Below, piece by piece: positions 32,753 through 43,449 of a stretch of 64,000 bases of DNA. The notes beneath the pieces were generated by a model that saw only the letters and a program-made list of their open reading frames with translations, had not been told where the DNA came from and did not search any database. The position numbers and the translations under genes are program-made. Each line of letters opens with the position of its first letter. Positions within the stretch are counted from its first letter, which is position 1. The DNA comes from Sarocladium kiliense (lineage: Eukaryota > Ascomycota > Sordariomycetes > Hypocreales > Sarocladiaceae): contig JAUZTG010000034.1 of assembly GCA_030734395.1 (NCBI GenBank), forward strand, positions 62,001 through 126,000, given 5' to 3'.

Positions 32753-33406
32753 CCCTCAGAGATACTGTACGCACATGTGGCTATTCTCTAACAAACTTTC
32801 ACGCGCCCGGCATGACGTGTGTTCCCGTTTGTAGCCCCATCAGCAGTTATGAACTTCGCAATGTCTGCATCAGATTTCGTCTCTTTATATTGATCGTTGC
32901 AAGCAATACGCCACAGGTCCTTCGTTTATTAGAGGCATTATCCATATACTTACGTATCTCCGACATCTCAGTCGAAGCAGCTTCTGACTAACTGTCCACG
33001 CTACTAGTCCATAGCTAGTGAGCAGGCGGTTTAGATTTATCCCACTCATTCCCAGCCCGTTCCCTTGAACTAAGCTTATACTGGCGCTATTTCTGAAGTG
33101 CAACGACGTCGTTATAGAGCGAAAAGCCAGATGCTTGTGTAGCTTTATACTGCTCTATCCACGAAAAACTTTGTGAAATTCTCGTATTTATGATTCAGGT
33201 TGTTGTTTAGTATCTCAGCAGATGCTCTGCTACGGGTACTTTTCTCTGCTGCCGCAGGATATATGTCAAGTATTGTGCGTGACAGACCTGATGCATGCCT
33301 CAAATCCTATCGAATTTGCTCTTCCGCCTCTTGCCCTCTGCCAGGCCTGGTCGGTGAATAGCTGTTATTGAACCCCATTTGTTTGTTTAACACTTTCCGG
33401 AGTCGT

Positions 33407-36400
33407 CTATGGAGGAATAAGACCCTCTGAAGAGCCCCGTCCGGGGCATTTCGAACTTCGATCCCACTTAATTCTCACATTCACCGAGAATGTTCCCATA
33501 TCCTCATTCGTATCGGGGTTGCTGAAGTCATCGCCAGCGGGTCTCTTCCTGTTGTTCCCGTCGTCGATGAGGTTGCCGTCGTCGCTGTCACTCTCGATAG
33601 TGATTGCATCGCTGAGCTCTACACGGCTGGCCCGTGTAGCGGTCTGGGTGACGGTCTGTTGACTGGGTCTGGCCGTAACTCTACGACTGGACCGGAGACG
33701 TGCTTGTGGGCTGCGCCCCCTATCTGACTCGCCGTCGATATTGAAGATCGCCGCATCATTATCATCACCATCGAGAGGGAACCTTTGTTGGATATAGTTG
33801 ACTGCACTGACTGTTAGATTTAATACGCAAAGTATAATATTCGACAAACACACGATATGAATGGAAGTCCTGCGGAAGGAACCCAAGTATGTTCTTTCCA
33901 GGTCTTGGCGTTCCCTTCTTGATGCGTCTGTCGCGAATCTGCTTGACCTTGCGGTAGAGGCCGTCGAAGGAATCAATTTTAGTCGGCTTGTGGAGGTAAA
34001 GATACTGGGCAACCTTAACCATCGCTTTTGCAAGAGCTTGGTGTATGTTACCAAAAAAGAGGTAAAATACCCAAGCGTCTTCCTGTTTCTTCTCGTAAGC
34101 ATGCATGATAATAGGGTATAGGGTAAGGTAGTGGTCGCTGTCGTATATCCCGTCAATGATCCGTTCGATATTCCTATGCGGGACTTCGCGCATAACCCAG
34201 TAAGGGAATTCCAGGAGCTCATTGTTACGTCGAGCAGCAACTTGATGTGATTCCTGAAGGTCCTTCCAAATCTTCTTGATGTCTGTGTGCGCTATACTCA
34301 AGGCCTGCGCTCTTCGAATGGCTTCCTCGAGTTGGTTGTTTGTCTCATGGGAGTTTGTCTCATCCCATGATAGTGAAGATGAGGGTGCGGAAACATGAAG
34401 ATCCCGCGGGGAGTTAAGGAACTGTCCAATGGGCTCCGGCCTGGTCTGGGAGCGACTTCGGTTCGAATCAGTGTCATCGGGTAGTAACGTCTCAAGCCCC
34501 TCATACTCGCTGTCCATGGGCCCGATTTCCTCCACGATCAGCTCGGACTCTATAAGGGAGATCGTAGGGGTCTGCGCATCCTCCCTTCCAAGGCCGTCGC
34601 GAGAAGACGAAGTAGCCTCCTGTTCCTCAGAGGTCTGACTATCTGCCCTTCTGTTCATCCGGCTGGATTGAGCCGAAGAGACTGGCGTATCGCTCGATGG
34701 CCTCGCCCTTGTTTCTTTTGTACTCCTCGGTTGAAGGCCCAGCATCTGAGATATCGTCGTCTTTCCTCCTATGCAAAGTCGTTCCCGTGATCGGCGATGA
34801 AACATTGTCAGCCAATTTCGTGACACTGTCCCCAAACAGCAGCACATCTCGTGCTTGATTACTTGCCGATGTAACAAATAGTGTCCCCGCGGCTGATTCA
34901 AGTCCTGTTCTCTGGGGTCCAAAATCTTCAACGTAGTTTGTTCTTGGGCCACTGGAACGAGGCGGATGCCTTGCTTTCTCGAAGCGTGTACTAAGACGAG
35001 CTTTGTCACGAACGCGACTTGCCGCGTGACCGCGCTCAGGTTCTTGTCGTAGCCCAGGGGAGATTCCATCACCATCGTTTCTAGGACTAGGAGCACGAGC
35101 TGTACTCGAGAGTCTTTCATTAACGGAATGTTGCGTGTCACCATGCCCATCATCTGTGTCCAATGGTGTATCCATTTTACCACGTTCCACAGGGTCAGAG
35201 GTTACACCATGCTCGTCCATAGATTGAGGCGAAAACTTCTGACGCTGGGTTCCTTTTATCCAGTCTCTAAGTAAATCATCTTTCTCAGTAGGCTCTTGAA
35301 GCTGTTTAGTGTCATGGATTCCTGGCACTGCTTCAGCTTCAGGCCGTTCTAAGTGACGATGCGTCTCCCCGAGAAAGTTGATGTCTCTCCATTCATTTAG
35401 GCCCAAGAGTTCATTTGGGCTCCAAATTACATCAGCTGTATAGAGAGAAAGATTGCTTGTGTGCTGTCCGCTTTTGAGGGTGCCCCGAGTAACGGCGCAT
35501 AGGAAAGATCCGCTCTCAACCCCAGAAGAGTCTGTGTCTGCACCTTCCTCGTGGTACGAAGGGAGAGACTTGAGAGCGAGTGATCTGAGGTGACCAGTGA
35601 TATGTTCTTCTATTCGACTTTGTAATGCGTTTTCTGTCTGCCCGCAAAGAGGGCATGACTCAAAGAGTCGCGCAGCTTTCCGCGAGTTCCGTTTCGCCAA
35701 AGTGGCAAGCTGTGAACTGCTGAACTTCGTGGCGTGTTGATCCTGCAAATGTCTGATGTAGCTCTCGCGAGTTTCGAATGAGCCTACATCGCGGTGAGAA
35801 GGACAACGCCAGATTCTCGTGTGATCGTGCAAGTGCCTAATCCACTGCTCGCTATGGGTGTATAGCTCGCCTGGTTGGTCGCAAGTATCAAACAAGCACA
35901 CGTAAGGGTCGAGGTCGTTCTTCAAGTGCAGCCTGTTGAAAGTCGTTTGGGTTAGTAATAGGAGACGTTTGTGGATCTAAGCCCCGACTTAGGCCCAACT
36001 GTTCAAGCGACTTACTGCCACTTCTTCTCATCTAGCACCTCTTGGAGCGTCAGGGTTTGCAGACAGTACGGACAGGTCACTTCGCCTAGCCGCTGCCAGT
36101 CAGGTTCGCTCGAGACCGTATTCTTCATCTGTTGATGCTTGATACCCTCAGGACCTGACATCTTCAAAACCTCATCCCGCCGAAACTTATCATATTTGCG
36201 CCTTTGGGCGAACCCAGGCGCTGGGGGAAAGGCTAGAGCCTCATGACTGCTGAATGCCACAGTTCTGCTTTCCGAGATAACAGAGACCGTGGCCGATAGT
36301 TCTCGAAATTGCCCCTGGTCCAAGGTTGTAGCACTTTGAACGTTGGATGGGGCAGTCGATTTTAGGGCCGCCTTCGAGGAAACCGCCAGCGAATCTTTTG

Positions 36401-37208
36401 CTGTTTCATTCTGTGTCAGGTCTGGCAGTACGACAGAGACTTCCCGTGCCGTGGACCCCGGAGGCGGATAAGAATGTTGCCCTGAGCGAGACCGCCTATA
36501 TAGGATCATCCTTCTGCGCAGAAGCATAGTTGTGACTAGTCTTTCCTTGATTGTTGTACTGGCATTAGGAAACCGATCACTGATATAATGCCTGAAGATC
36601 TGCAATATGAAAGGCTCAATGTCATTGCCTTCGTCATCTCTGATCGTGAAGCTCTTGGCGTTGAGACTCTGAGTATCCTTGCTGGCTCTGCGAATCGTGT
36701 TGGAGACTTTGTGAAGACGGCTGGTCTCTTCCGCAATGTTCCTGAGCGCACACATAAAGGCTTCGTGGGCATTCTCTGCCTCGTGGCCTGTCACCAAACT
36801 GTGTGGCTCTCTGATGCTGTCGAAACCTGCAAATGCATGTTAGTAACATCCCTGGGCAGTCATCAGACAACGAGCATTTGAGCAGACGTCGTTCCTATTA
36901 AATGTGGTAAATAACTGACAGTTCTCGATTCGGTAGTTGAGAGACTCGAGCAAGCCATTCACGATGTTATGAACCTCGGGCGCGTATCGAAGGCGATGGT
37001 CCAGTGACGCTCTTGTAGGGGCGAAGACTCCGATACTTCGCGCCCAAGTATATAGATTTGCGACATGATCCTCGATTATTGACGCATCGCGTGGGTGTAA
37101 ATGAGAGGCTTGCATGAGACATGCCTGGAACGTTACAAGGCACTTGTTGACGCTATCAGCTATCGTTCGCCGCTGCATTGCCTCAGGCGACTCCTGAGAT
37201 TCGGACAT
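33407..37208 (-). CDS. Large multi-zinc-finger (C2H2-like) protein, divergent partner of the subtilisin-like protease
   Basis: Proposed exons: 37208-36920, 36826-36016, 35932-34724, 34662-33854, 33801-33407; about 1170 aa. The N-terminal 280 residues are helical and resemble regulatory regions of fungal NLR-associated proteins. A Cys/His block follows (about 350-520): VTCPYCLQTLT, YVCLFDTC, HSEQWIRHLHDH, IWRCPSHR, YIRHLQDQH, CPLCGQTE and RIEEHITGHL, that is several C2H2-type fingers. The middle is disordered. The C-terminal part has a helical domain (about YWVMREVPHRNIERIIDGIY to AMVKVAQYLYLHK) and a charged tail. The fourth junction (34723-34663) is uncertain: the first frame could end at a TAG at about 34639, giving a shorter protein and a separate downstream gene. 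It shares a 534-bp promoter region with the protease gene. Function unknown; a role in the same cell-death module is inference. Confidence 0.7.
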
Positions 37209-37742
37209 CGATACAATATAGCACAGTCCAGAAATGTTTTTGCAAACGTATCGAGACTTCGTACATCACTGAGAGCCTCATGATAATGAAGAATATAGAA
37301 CAAGGCTCGGTAAAAGTACAGACAGTGAAAATATAACCTGATCCTTCAGCAAAGATAATACCGTGCGGGGTGCCTTAACTTCTGCTAGCATTCGTCTTAG
37401 TCAAATGCACTGTCCTACTTAGAGCATTGGAGCTAGAGCGTTCATATTTGCGATAATTTATTATCTTTATAGGAAGATAGCCTCAATCACAAGCTGAGAT
37501 TCTAAAATGATGGTTCGAATGTCTTATCCGGTCACTGAAGCGCATGCTTGTTAGTGAGTGGTAACCGCCCAACGCAGGATCCCAGGCGCATATCAACATG
37601 ATCTGAGGCGAAATCTACGCCACATTTAGCGAGCAGGCCGAGCCTTGCAGGTTGTAATCTGATCGCCCCCTCCCAGCGACATCACACGAGTCAACAATTT
37701 CCATTGACAGAGACATCAATTCAAACGGGGCATGTTGCTATC
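37209..37742. promoter_or_regulatory. Divergent promoter region of zinc-finger and protease genes
   Basis: The 534 bp between the two start codons have no open frame of note. The middle (about 37300-37560) is AT-rich. If both genes are driven from here, they would be co-expressed. Confidence 0.45.
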
Positions 37743-40700
37743 ATGGGGGATAATAAGTTTCTCCAAGTTCCCAAGATCAACGCTCGACCGGCAGACCTAC
37801 TCCTTCAGTCCGCAGAGACATTGTTACAGGTCACCGAACTCGCCAGAGAACATCAACGAGATAGTGAAATCCGGATCTTCTACAACCAACTCCAATTTCA
37901 TTGTGTCCGGCTACGGAACAGCATAAGCGATGCACTCCGATCGTCAAGCCACGTTGACGGCCAGCTCGTGAACCGAGCCTTGTTTCACCTCAGTTCCTTA
38001 GTGACGGAAAGCTCATTACAGCATAGCTCTCTGTCATCCGCGGATCCGATAACGTCCCGTCTACAGGCGCTCAACTCTTACTGGGGCCAGGTGCGGAAGC
38101 AGAATGAGGAGATCAGACTTGGCTTTGTGAATCGATGCCTTCAGCACGAATACTCGACCACGCGGAGGCTGGAGATAAGTAACGTTCTGGAACAGTGTGC
38201 CGATGCCCTAGAAGGACAACATTCCAGAAGTTCCTCCAGAGAGATGAGAGAGACGGTTCTCATTAAGATCGACAGCAGTGAGCCTTCACGTGCTATCTGG
38301 AAGACCGCGCAGTCGCTCTTCGATGCTCTGGTCGGATGTAAAGGATGTCCATGTCACCAACGTTGTACGTTTGGGGCTAAGCTGGAGCTAGGCACCTATC
38401 GAAAGCCAGAGAATCCGGACACTATGGCTTCGCATCCTAAGATCCACCGTGCTAAAACGTCCAAAGCCGCTAAGCAGCGTAAGACGAACGACGGGCTCGA
38501 TCTGGATATGTTTGTCTCTATGGAACAAGACTGGCATGAGTTTCGCGTCCACGCAATCGAAGATCGAGCTGTACGTTTTGCACACGCAGATGAAGAAGCT
38601 GAACCTGTCCAACTCCGCAATGATCCTCACGGTCGGGAGAGGGTAGAGCAGCTATGCAAGCAGATCATCAAAGCTCAGAATCAGATGTTCCAGCGACTCC
38701 TGCTTCGGCTAGCGAGTGGGCATCTCTTTGAAATGAGGTTCGAGAAAAGCGACTTCGGCATCGATCGGACAGTGACTCCCATCTCCCTATCGCAGAGTTT
38801 CAGGGAACGCCCTACTCTATTTACAGAGAAGACTAAACGGATTCTCTCGCTAATCATGGGCTATACTATCCTCCACTTACATGGAACTTCCTGGCTTCAG
38901 GAAGGTATAGTATCGGCGGACATTCAGTTCTTCCAAACAGTCAATCGCAAAACACCATTGCGACCATTCCTGCAAGTACAATTAGAGGAACACGCTAGCT
39001 CTTCGCGGACTCACACGGCTGAAGAAAGCATAGAACGTGATGAAGGAGAGGATCTAGACATGGACCACCGGTGCATATTTTTGGTAGATTTGGCCGTTGT
39101 TCTGATCGAACTACACTTCGTCAGCTCGTTCAAGGACCTGGCGAAGGCACGGGATATCGTTATCGTGCCCAGATCCAGGAATCGAGTATACTATATCGAC
39201 GTTGATCAAGTCTTCAATGGAATATTCGACCGAGATGGACACATTGTTTCAGAGGGATGGCGATCACACATACCCGAGGACTCGGCACTGCTGGAAGCAA
39301 TCGATAATTGCCTCGATGTCGAGCTCTGGGAGACCGAGGACGGTGACTCCTTGGACAGCGAGTCTCTCAAGTCCCGTATCTACGAGAAGGTGGTGCGTCC
39401 CCTGGAGGTATACCTGAGTCTTGGCTTCAGTGAGATACCACTAGACAACATTGATCGATATGCTAGAAGCCTCGACTTTGGTAGATGGGGTCAGGCTCTT
39501 GATCCTCAGCAAGGCACATACCTACAAGCTTTAGCGACACGAGAGATCCAGTTGTTGAAGGAACGGGCGCTCTCGTCATTCATTGATGATGCCCAGAGGT
39601 TCTTCTCTGTACCTGAGGACCGAACCCCCCAGTCTAGTCAGACCGAACAGACTCGGCTGGCTTTGCGACCGGCCTTGACTTCCGAAATAAGTTGCGACTA
39701 CACAATGTCAAGATTCTACGATGATGAGCTGGCCAATGAGGCAGACTCTGGCGCAGAGTACGTTTTTTTAGCCACAGACTCAGATCATCTAGTGGAAACG
39801 GACTATAGCTTTACTAACCATGAAAACTGCATAGGACTCAGAAATACTTGCGCTGGAGATCCGAGTATGAGCGAGTCTATAACAAGTTCGTCGGCGACCG
39901 GCTGTCGGATAGAGACAACGTGCGGGTGAAGATAGCAATTCTGGACACAGGGATTGATAGAGATCATTACGCGTTCGAGGCACGTGAGGACAGAATCAAG
40001 GGAAGGTATAACTATCACAACGAGGCACAGCGGAATATTCCAGACAGACATGGTCATGGAACCTTCACAGCGAGCCTCGTACTGGACTATGCACCCTATG
40101 CAGACCTTTACATCATCAAGATCACAGACAAGGAGAACGTGACACCGGATGCAAGGACTGTGATCAAGGTAAGGCATCCAGGTTATCTTCTTAGACAGGG
40201 CATATGTGCTAAACTATCAAGGCTATCAACCACGCGGTCGACGTGTGGGGAGTGGACATTATCTCAATGTCGTTCGGCTGGCCATCATCAGACTTTGACG
40301 GCCAAAACGCCCTACAGACCGCTATCGACCGTGCCTTCAGCAAGAAAGTTCTCATGTTCGCGGCAGCATCAAACAGCGGCGGTCAGCTTGGCCGCGCGTA
40401 TCCCGCCAGTAGCCCCGAAGTGATCTGCGCACACTCAACAGATACGTACGGCAATGCCTCCAAGTTCAGTCCAACAGCCGAACCCCATTCGATTAACATC
40501 GGGACTGTCGGGGAATACATCGAGTCTGCGTGGCCGACGCTCTTATGCGACGACTATGAAGACGATTCTCGGTACCTCAAGACTAGGTCTGGCACTTCTT
40601 ATGCGACACCTATACTGGCGGGTATTGCGGCATTCCTGCTGCAGTATGCGCGTTTGCATTTGCCAGAGGAAGTGGCATTAAATCTTAAAAGAAAAGATAA

Positions 40701-40857
40701 GATGGAGGCTCTGCTGAAGAGATGTGCTGAGAGAGGTCCAGATTATCAGCCAAGGGATAACTACTACTATGTGGAGCTGAGTCTAAATAAGCATAACATC
40801 TTTGGACAGGACGTAGAAGGGGTAAATCATGAGATCATGAGGGCGCTCCGGACATGA
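37743..40857 (+). CDS. Subtilisin-like (S8) serine protease with long N-terminal regulatory region, HET-Q2-like
   Basis: Exons 37743-39757, 39835-40168, 40222-40857; 994 aa. The N-terminal ~670 residues are helical and resemble the fungal DUF7580-type domain: HLFEMRFEKSD, then RILSLIMGYTILHLHGTSWLQ, then a DLAVVLIELHF segment, plus a CKGCPCHQRC cluster. The protease domain begins at about 700 with all catalytic residues present: Asp709 in AILDTGID, His746 in GHGTFTAS, the oxyanion Asn834 in AAASNSGG and Ser909 in SGTSYATP. There is no signal peptide, so it should act inside the cell. The first intron has a perfect 3' end (TTACTAACC...CATAG); upstream sequence in this frame has only non-ATG starts, so I use ATG 37743. 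It is tail-to-tail with the gasdermin-like gene, 123 bp apart, as expected for a protease that activates it. Confidence 0.9.
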
Positions 40858-40980
40858 TAACAGGCAAGAATAAATAATGACGTATAAAGCAACGCAAATG
40901 TCTCTTCAATATAACCCAAATCCCATTCGCCCAAAGCCCGCATCGAGTACATACCACGGTAACACTCCCTCGGATATTGC

Positions 40981-41905
40981 CTAATCATCTTGATCTGAGG
41001 ACTTATTTGCGTAGGTGCAGGTTACTCGCTCACCATCTTCAAGAACCTTAAAAGCCTCACAGCCTTCCTCCACAACATCATAATCCTGAACCTGCGTAAT
41101 CGTGAGCTCTGCCTTCTCAGCCTCATGGGCTTCGTTGCCAAGCATAGCCCCCTTCCGGTACTCTTCCTCCTTGAGCACCAGGCCACTTTTCTTGGTCACT
41201 GTGACCCTGCTCACCCGATACGCGAAGACAAAGTCGCTGCTGCCTTTCCAGGCAACCGACTGGTCTCTTGAAACAGCAACCTCTATTCCCGGGCCTCCGC
41301 TGACTGGTACCGTGCCTCCGCTCCAGATCGTGCCATCCACCTCGGTAGCAAGGGCGCTACTTGTACGGCGCTGATGAGCGCTCTGGGCTTCTGCGCCAAA
41401 GACGGTCTTGATTCCAGTGATGACGTAGACTGGCTTGCGGTAGCGGGATATCTCTAGGAAGCGACGAACGTGGTCTGCCTCGATCACTGTCTGTAGTGAG
41501 TCTATCTGAGGGATGAATTGGGTCGTTTCGATCCTTTCGAAGGTAAAGTCGGTTCCGTCCCTGGCCGAACGCAAATTAGCCTACTGCCTATAATGTCATA
41601 TGTGAGCCAGCGATGCGACCTTCTACGTACCTTCTGCTCAGCTCATATCCAGCATCAATGCCCAAGCCGAGAAGACTAAGCCATTTAGTCAGAATAGAGA
41701 AGCGTCCGCTGCGCAGCTTCTCCGATGTGTATTGTACGTTTCTTTTCTCCGATTGAACAGCCCCAGGTGAGGAATCAAGCGGGTAATGCGCGAGTGCACG
41801 ATCAGGTTTCGTTGCCGACGAAATGACATTACCAAGCTTGATAGGACCGTCCGGTGGGCAGTCCCACGTTGGGGCGTAGAAGTAGAAATGCTCGTGGTTT
41901 GCCAT
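40981..41905 (-). CDS. Fungal gasdermin-like protein (RCD-1/HET-Q1 family), predicted pore-forming cell-death effector
   Basis: Exons 41905-41631 and 41560-40981; 284 aa. The intron (GTACGT, GGCTAAT, GGCCAG) rejoins the frame exactly. Landmarks in order: an aromatic start (FYFYAPTWD), IKLGNVISSA, SEKLRSGRFSILTKWLSLLG, an amphipathic beta-rich core with FERIETTQFIP, RYRKPVYVITGIKTVFGAEA, a GGTVPVSGGPGIEVAV loop, and GSSDFVFAYRVSRVTV, followed by KGAMLGNEA and a short acidic C-terminal tail. This order and length (about 250-300 aa, no signal peptide) fit fungal gasdermin-like proteins, which form membrane pores after removal of a C-terminal piece by a protease. I assign it from recognised pattern, not from a search. 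The adjacent S8 protease strongly supports the call. Confidence 0.78.
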
Positions 41906-42545
41906 TCTGATTGCTGGTTGAAAGTCGTCAGCTTCGCCCTCTTCAAAGTGTTGCGCTGTTAAACGTAACAGTATAACGACGGGCCTTCGGGGCGGGGAGC
42001 TGCACAGCCCCCAAGACTAGGCATCCTCATATCTCAGCCTACACGCATGCATACTACGCCCGGAGCTGATTGGGCTCACAAAGGTGCATCTTGGGAAGGC
42101 TTAGGTACAATCAGTGAGATTGAAGTCAGAAATACGAACAAGTCTTGGTGACCAAGCTTGTACCAAACAAAAGTATAGCTCTTCAATGTGTACAAATTCC
42201 TACGGCATGAGCTATAAGAAATCCCGAGGGTGTCAAAGCATTCCCGAGTTGAGTGCAAGCCAAAGGTGACTGAAAACATGGCTATTGATTTGAGTTTCCG
42301 TCAACATTCGAATTCATGCCTGCTACAGAAGCGCAACATCGTCTTGATTACCAACTCGCAGCAAAGAAGCATTGTCACCCACCGGAGGTGATTGCTGCCA
42401 TGGGCGGCTTAGCCTTTCGCAACCAGGATCCTGCAGCTACCGTCTTTCCGTATATAGCCGGGCCTTCAACGAATACTAGAGCCAAACTCATCCGGCGAAG
42501 AGAGACGTATTTGGTCAGTAGCAGGACCGATAAGAACTTGGCATG

Positions 42546-42889
42546 GTGCACTAACATCAATGCGGCCGGTAACAACTAGCTTCACAACCAGAATAATCAA
42601 GGTGCATCCATAATATACCTCCAAAATCAACTCTGCGACTAACTTACGGCTGGAGAACATAGACGTGTGCGCGTTAGCCACATGGTGCTTGGAGACCGAG
42701 CTGCGGGACGCTAACTAAAAGTAGGGCACACTTTGCCGATTGGCCGTCGTCAGCTCTCATGAAAGGTTGAGACTGCAAGAGACCGACCGTCTTCTCATCT
42801 CCAGATCACGCATCCTCAACCTTCTCTCAGCGACTGCAACCGAATTGACGCTCATCATGACCAACGAAGGGCCGCAAGGCCTCTGCGTA
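42546..42889 (+). repeat. Truncated copy of the MFS gene promoter and first codons
   Basis: Bases 42546-42889 align over their whole length with 48246-48590, the promoter, leader and first codons of the MFS transporter gene. Long identical stretches occur, for example GAGACCGAGCTGCGGGACGC and TCTTCTCATCTCCAGATCACG. The copy keeps the ATG (42857) and ten codons (MTNEGPQGLC against MTNEEPQGLR), then changes abruptly into the dispersed repeat. It is therefore a promoter duplicate with no gene body. Confidence 0.85.
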
Positions 42890-42957
42890 GCGTGATAGGA
42901 TATATGGGAATTATGTAAAATTGACGATGCAAGCATGCGGCGTGCTCCGTGAATGCT
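42888..42957. repeat. Dispersed repeat, copy 2 (partner at 31754-31823)
   Basis: About 70 bp, starting exactly where the MFS promoter copy stops. Same orientation as copy 1, with only scattered differences. Confidence 0.75.
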
Positions 42958-42959
42958 CT

Positions 42960-43175
42960 TGACTCATCAGGCTTGCTGGGAACAGGCTGTGGATGAGGAG
43001 TCGCACGGGCGGTTCGGCGTCCATGTTCTCTCGCAACTTCTAAGCCCGCATCCCGCCAAATCATACAGGCGTATCGCAAAACCGCAGCGAGGACCGACGC
43101 AACGAAGAATAGAATCACACCTCCTGCTACCTTACTTGTCTCTTTGGTGTCCACAGGTTCAGATAAGAGACTCGC
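42960..43175 (-). pseudogene. Relic of a membrane protein, possibly fungal rhodopsin-domain (Pth11-like)
   Basis: The minus-strand frame reads SEPVDTKETSKVAGGVILFF, then ASVLAAVLRYA, a single strong membrane segment preceded by a polar stretch. This resembles the first helix of fungal rhodopsin-domain (Pth11-type) proteins. There is no ATG upstream in frame, a stop lies just before it, and no further membrane segments follow. It looks like a fragment left from a larger gene. The family match is tentative. Confidence 0.35.
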
Positions 43176-43449
43176 TTAGCAGAATCAAGCCGCAATTGAG
43201 GATTGCGTGGTCACCCTCTGGTAATTTTCGTTGATATCCTGGCGTAGAAAAGGTATATTGGAGGTCCGTCTTGAAAAGACAAGCACGAGAGTGCTAATTG
43301 CGCTGGAAAAGAACTTCAAGTTTGTGGAGGAGACGTGTCCAAGCCAATTTTTATTCCGTTCAACTTCACATCATAAGCTCTTTTGACCTGCCACAGGAAC
43401 AATGCGTCTAATAAGTTGTCGAGAAGTTAAAAAGTTGAGCGACTGCACT

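Larger units (their letters stand above)
31517..33406. other. Gene-poor stretch with relic coding sequence and a dispersed repeat
   Basis: Upstream of the amine oxidase. It contains the 70-bp repeat copy at 31754-31823 and decayed coding sequence on the minus strand at about 32752-32085. The rest (about 32760-33400) is rather AT-rich with many stops in all frames. No intact gene. Confidence 0.5.
41906..43449. other. Mosaic intergenic region with duplicated promoter, repeat and gene relic
   Basis: No intact gene. In order it holds the gasdermin gene's promoter, a 345-bp copy of the MFS promoter and first codons (42546-42889), the 70-bp dispersed repeat (42888-42957) and a membrane-protein relic (about 42960-43175, minus). 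The last 250 bp are the 3' flank of the zinc-cluster regulator. Confidence 0.6.

Noticed and set aside
33765..35183. Treating the downstream half of the zinc-finger gene as a separate gene starting at 35183
   Set aside because: Its first ~180 residues lie in the wrong frame over well-formed coding sequence of the upstream part, so that start is a shadow.
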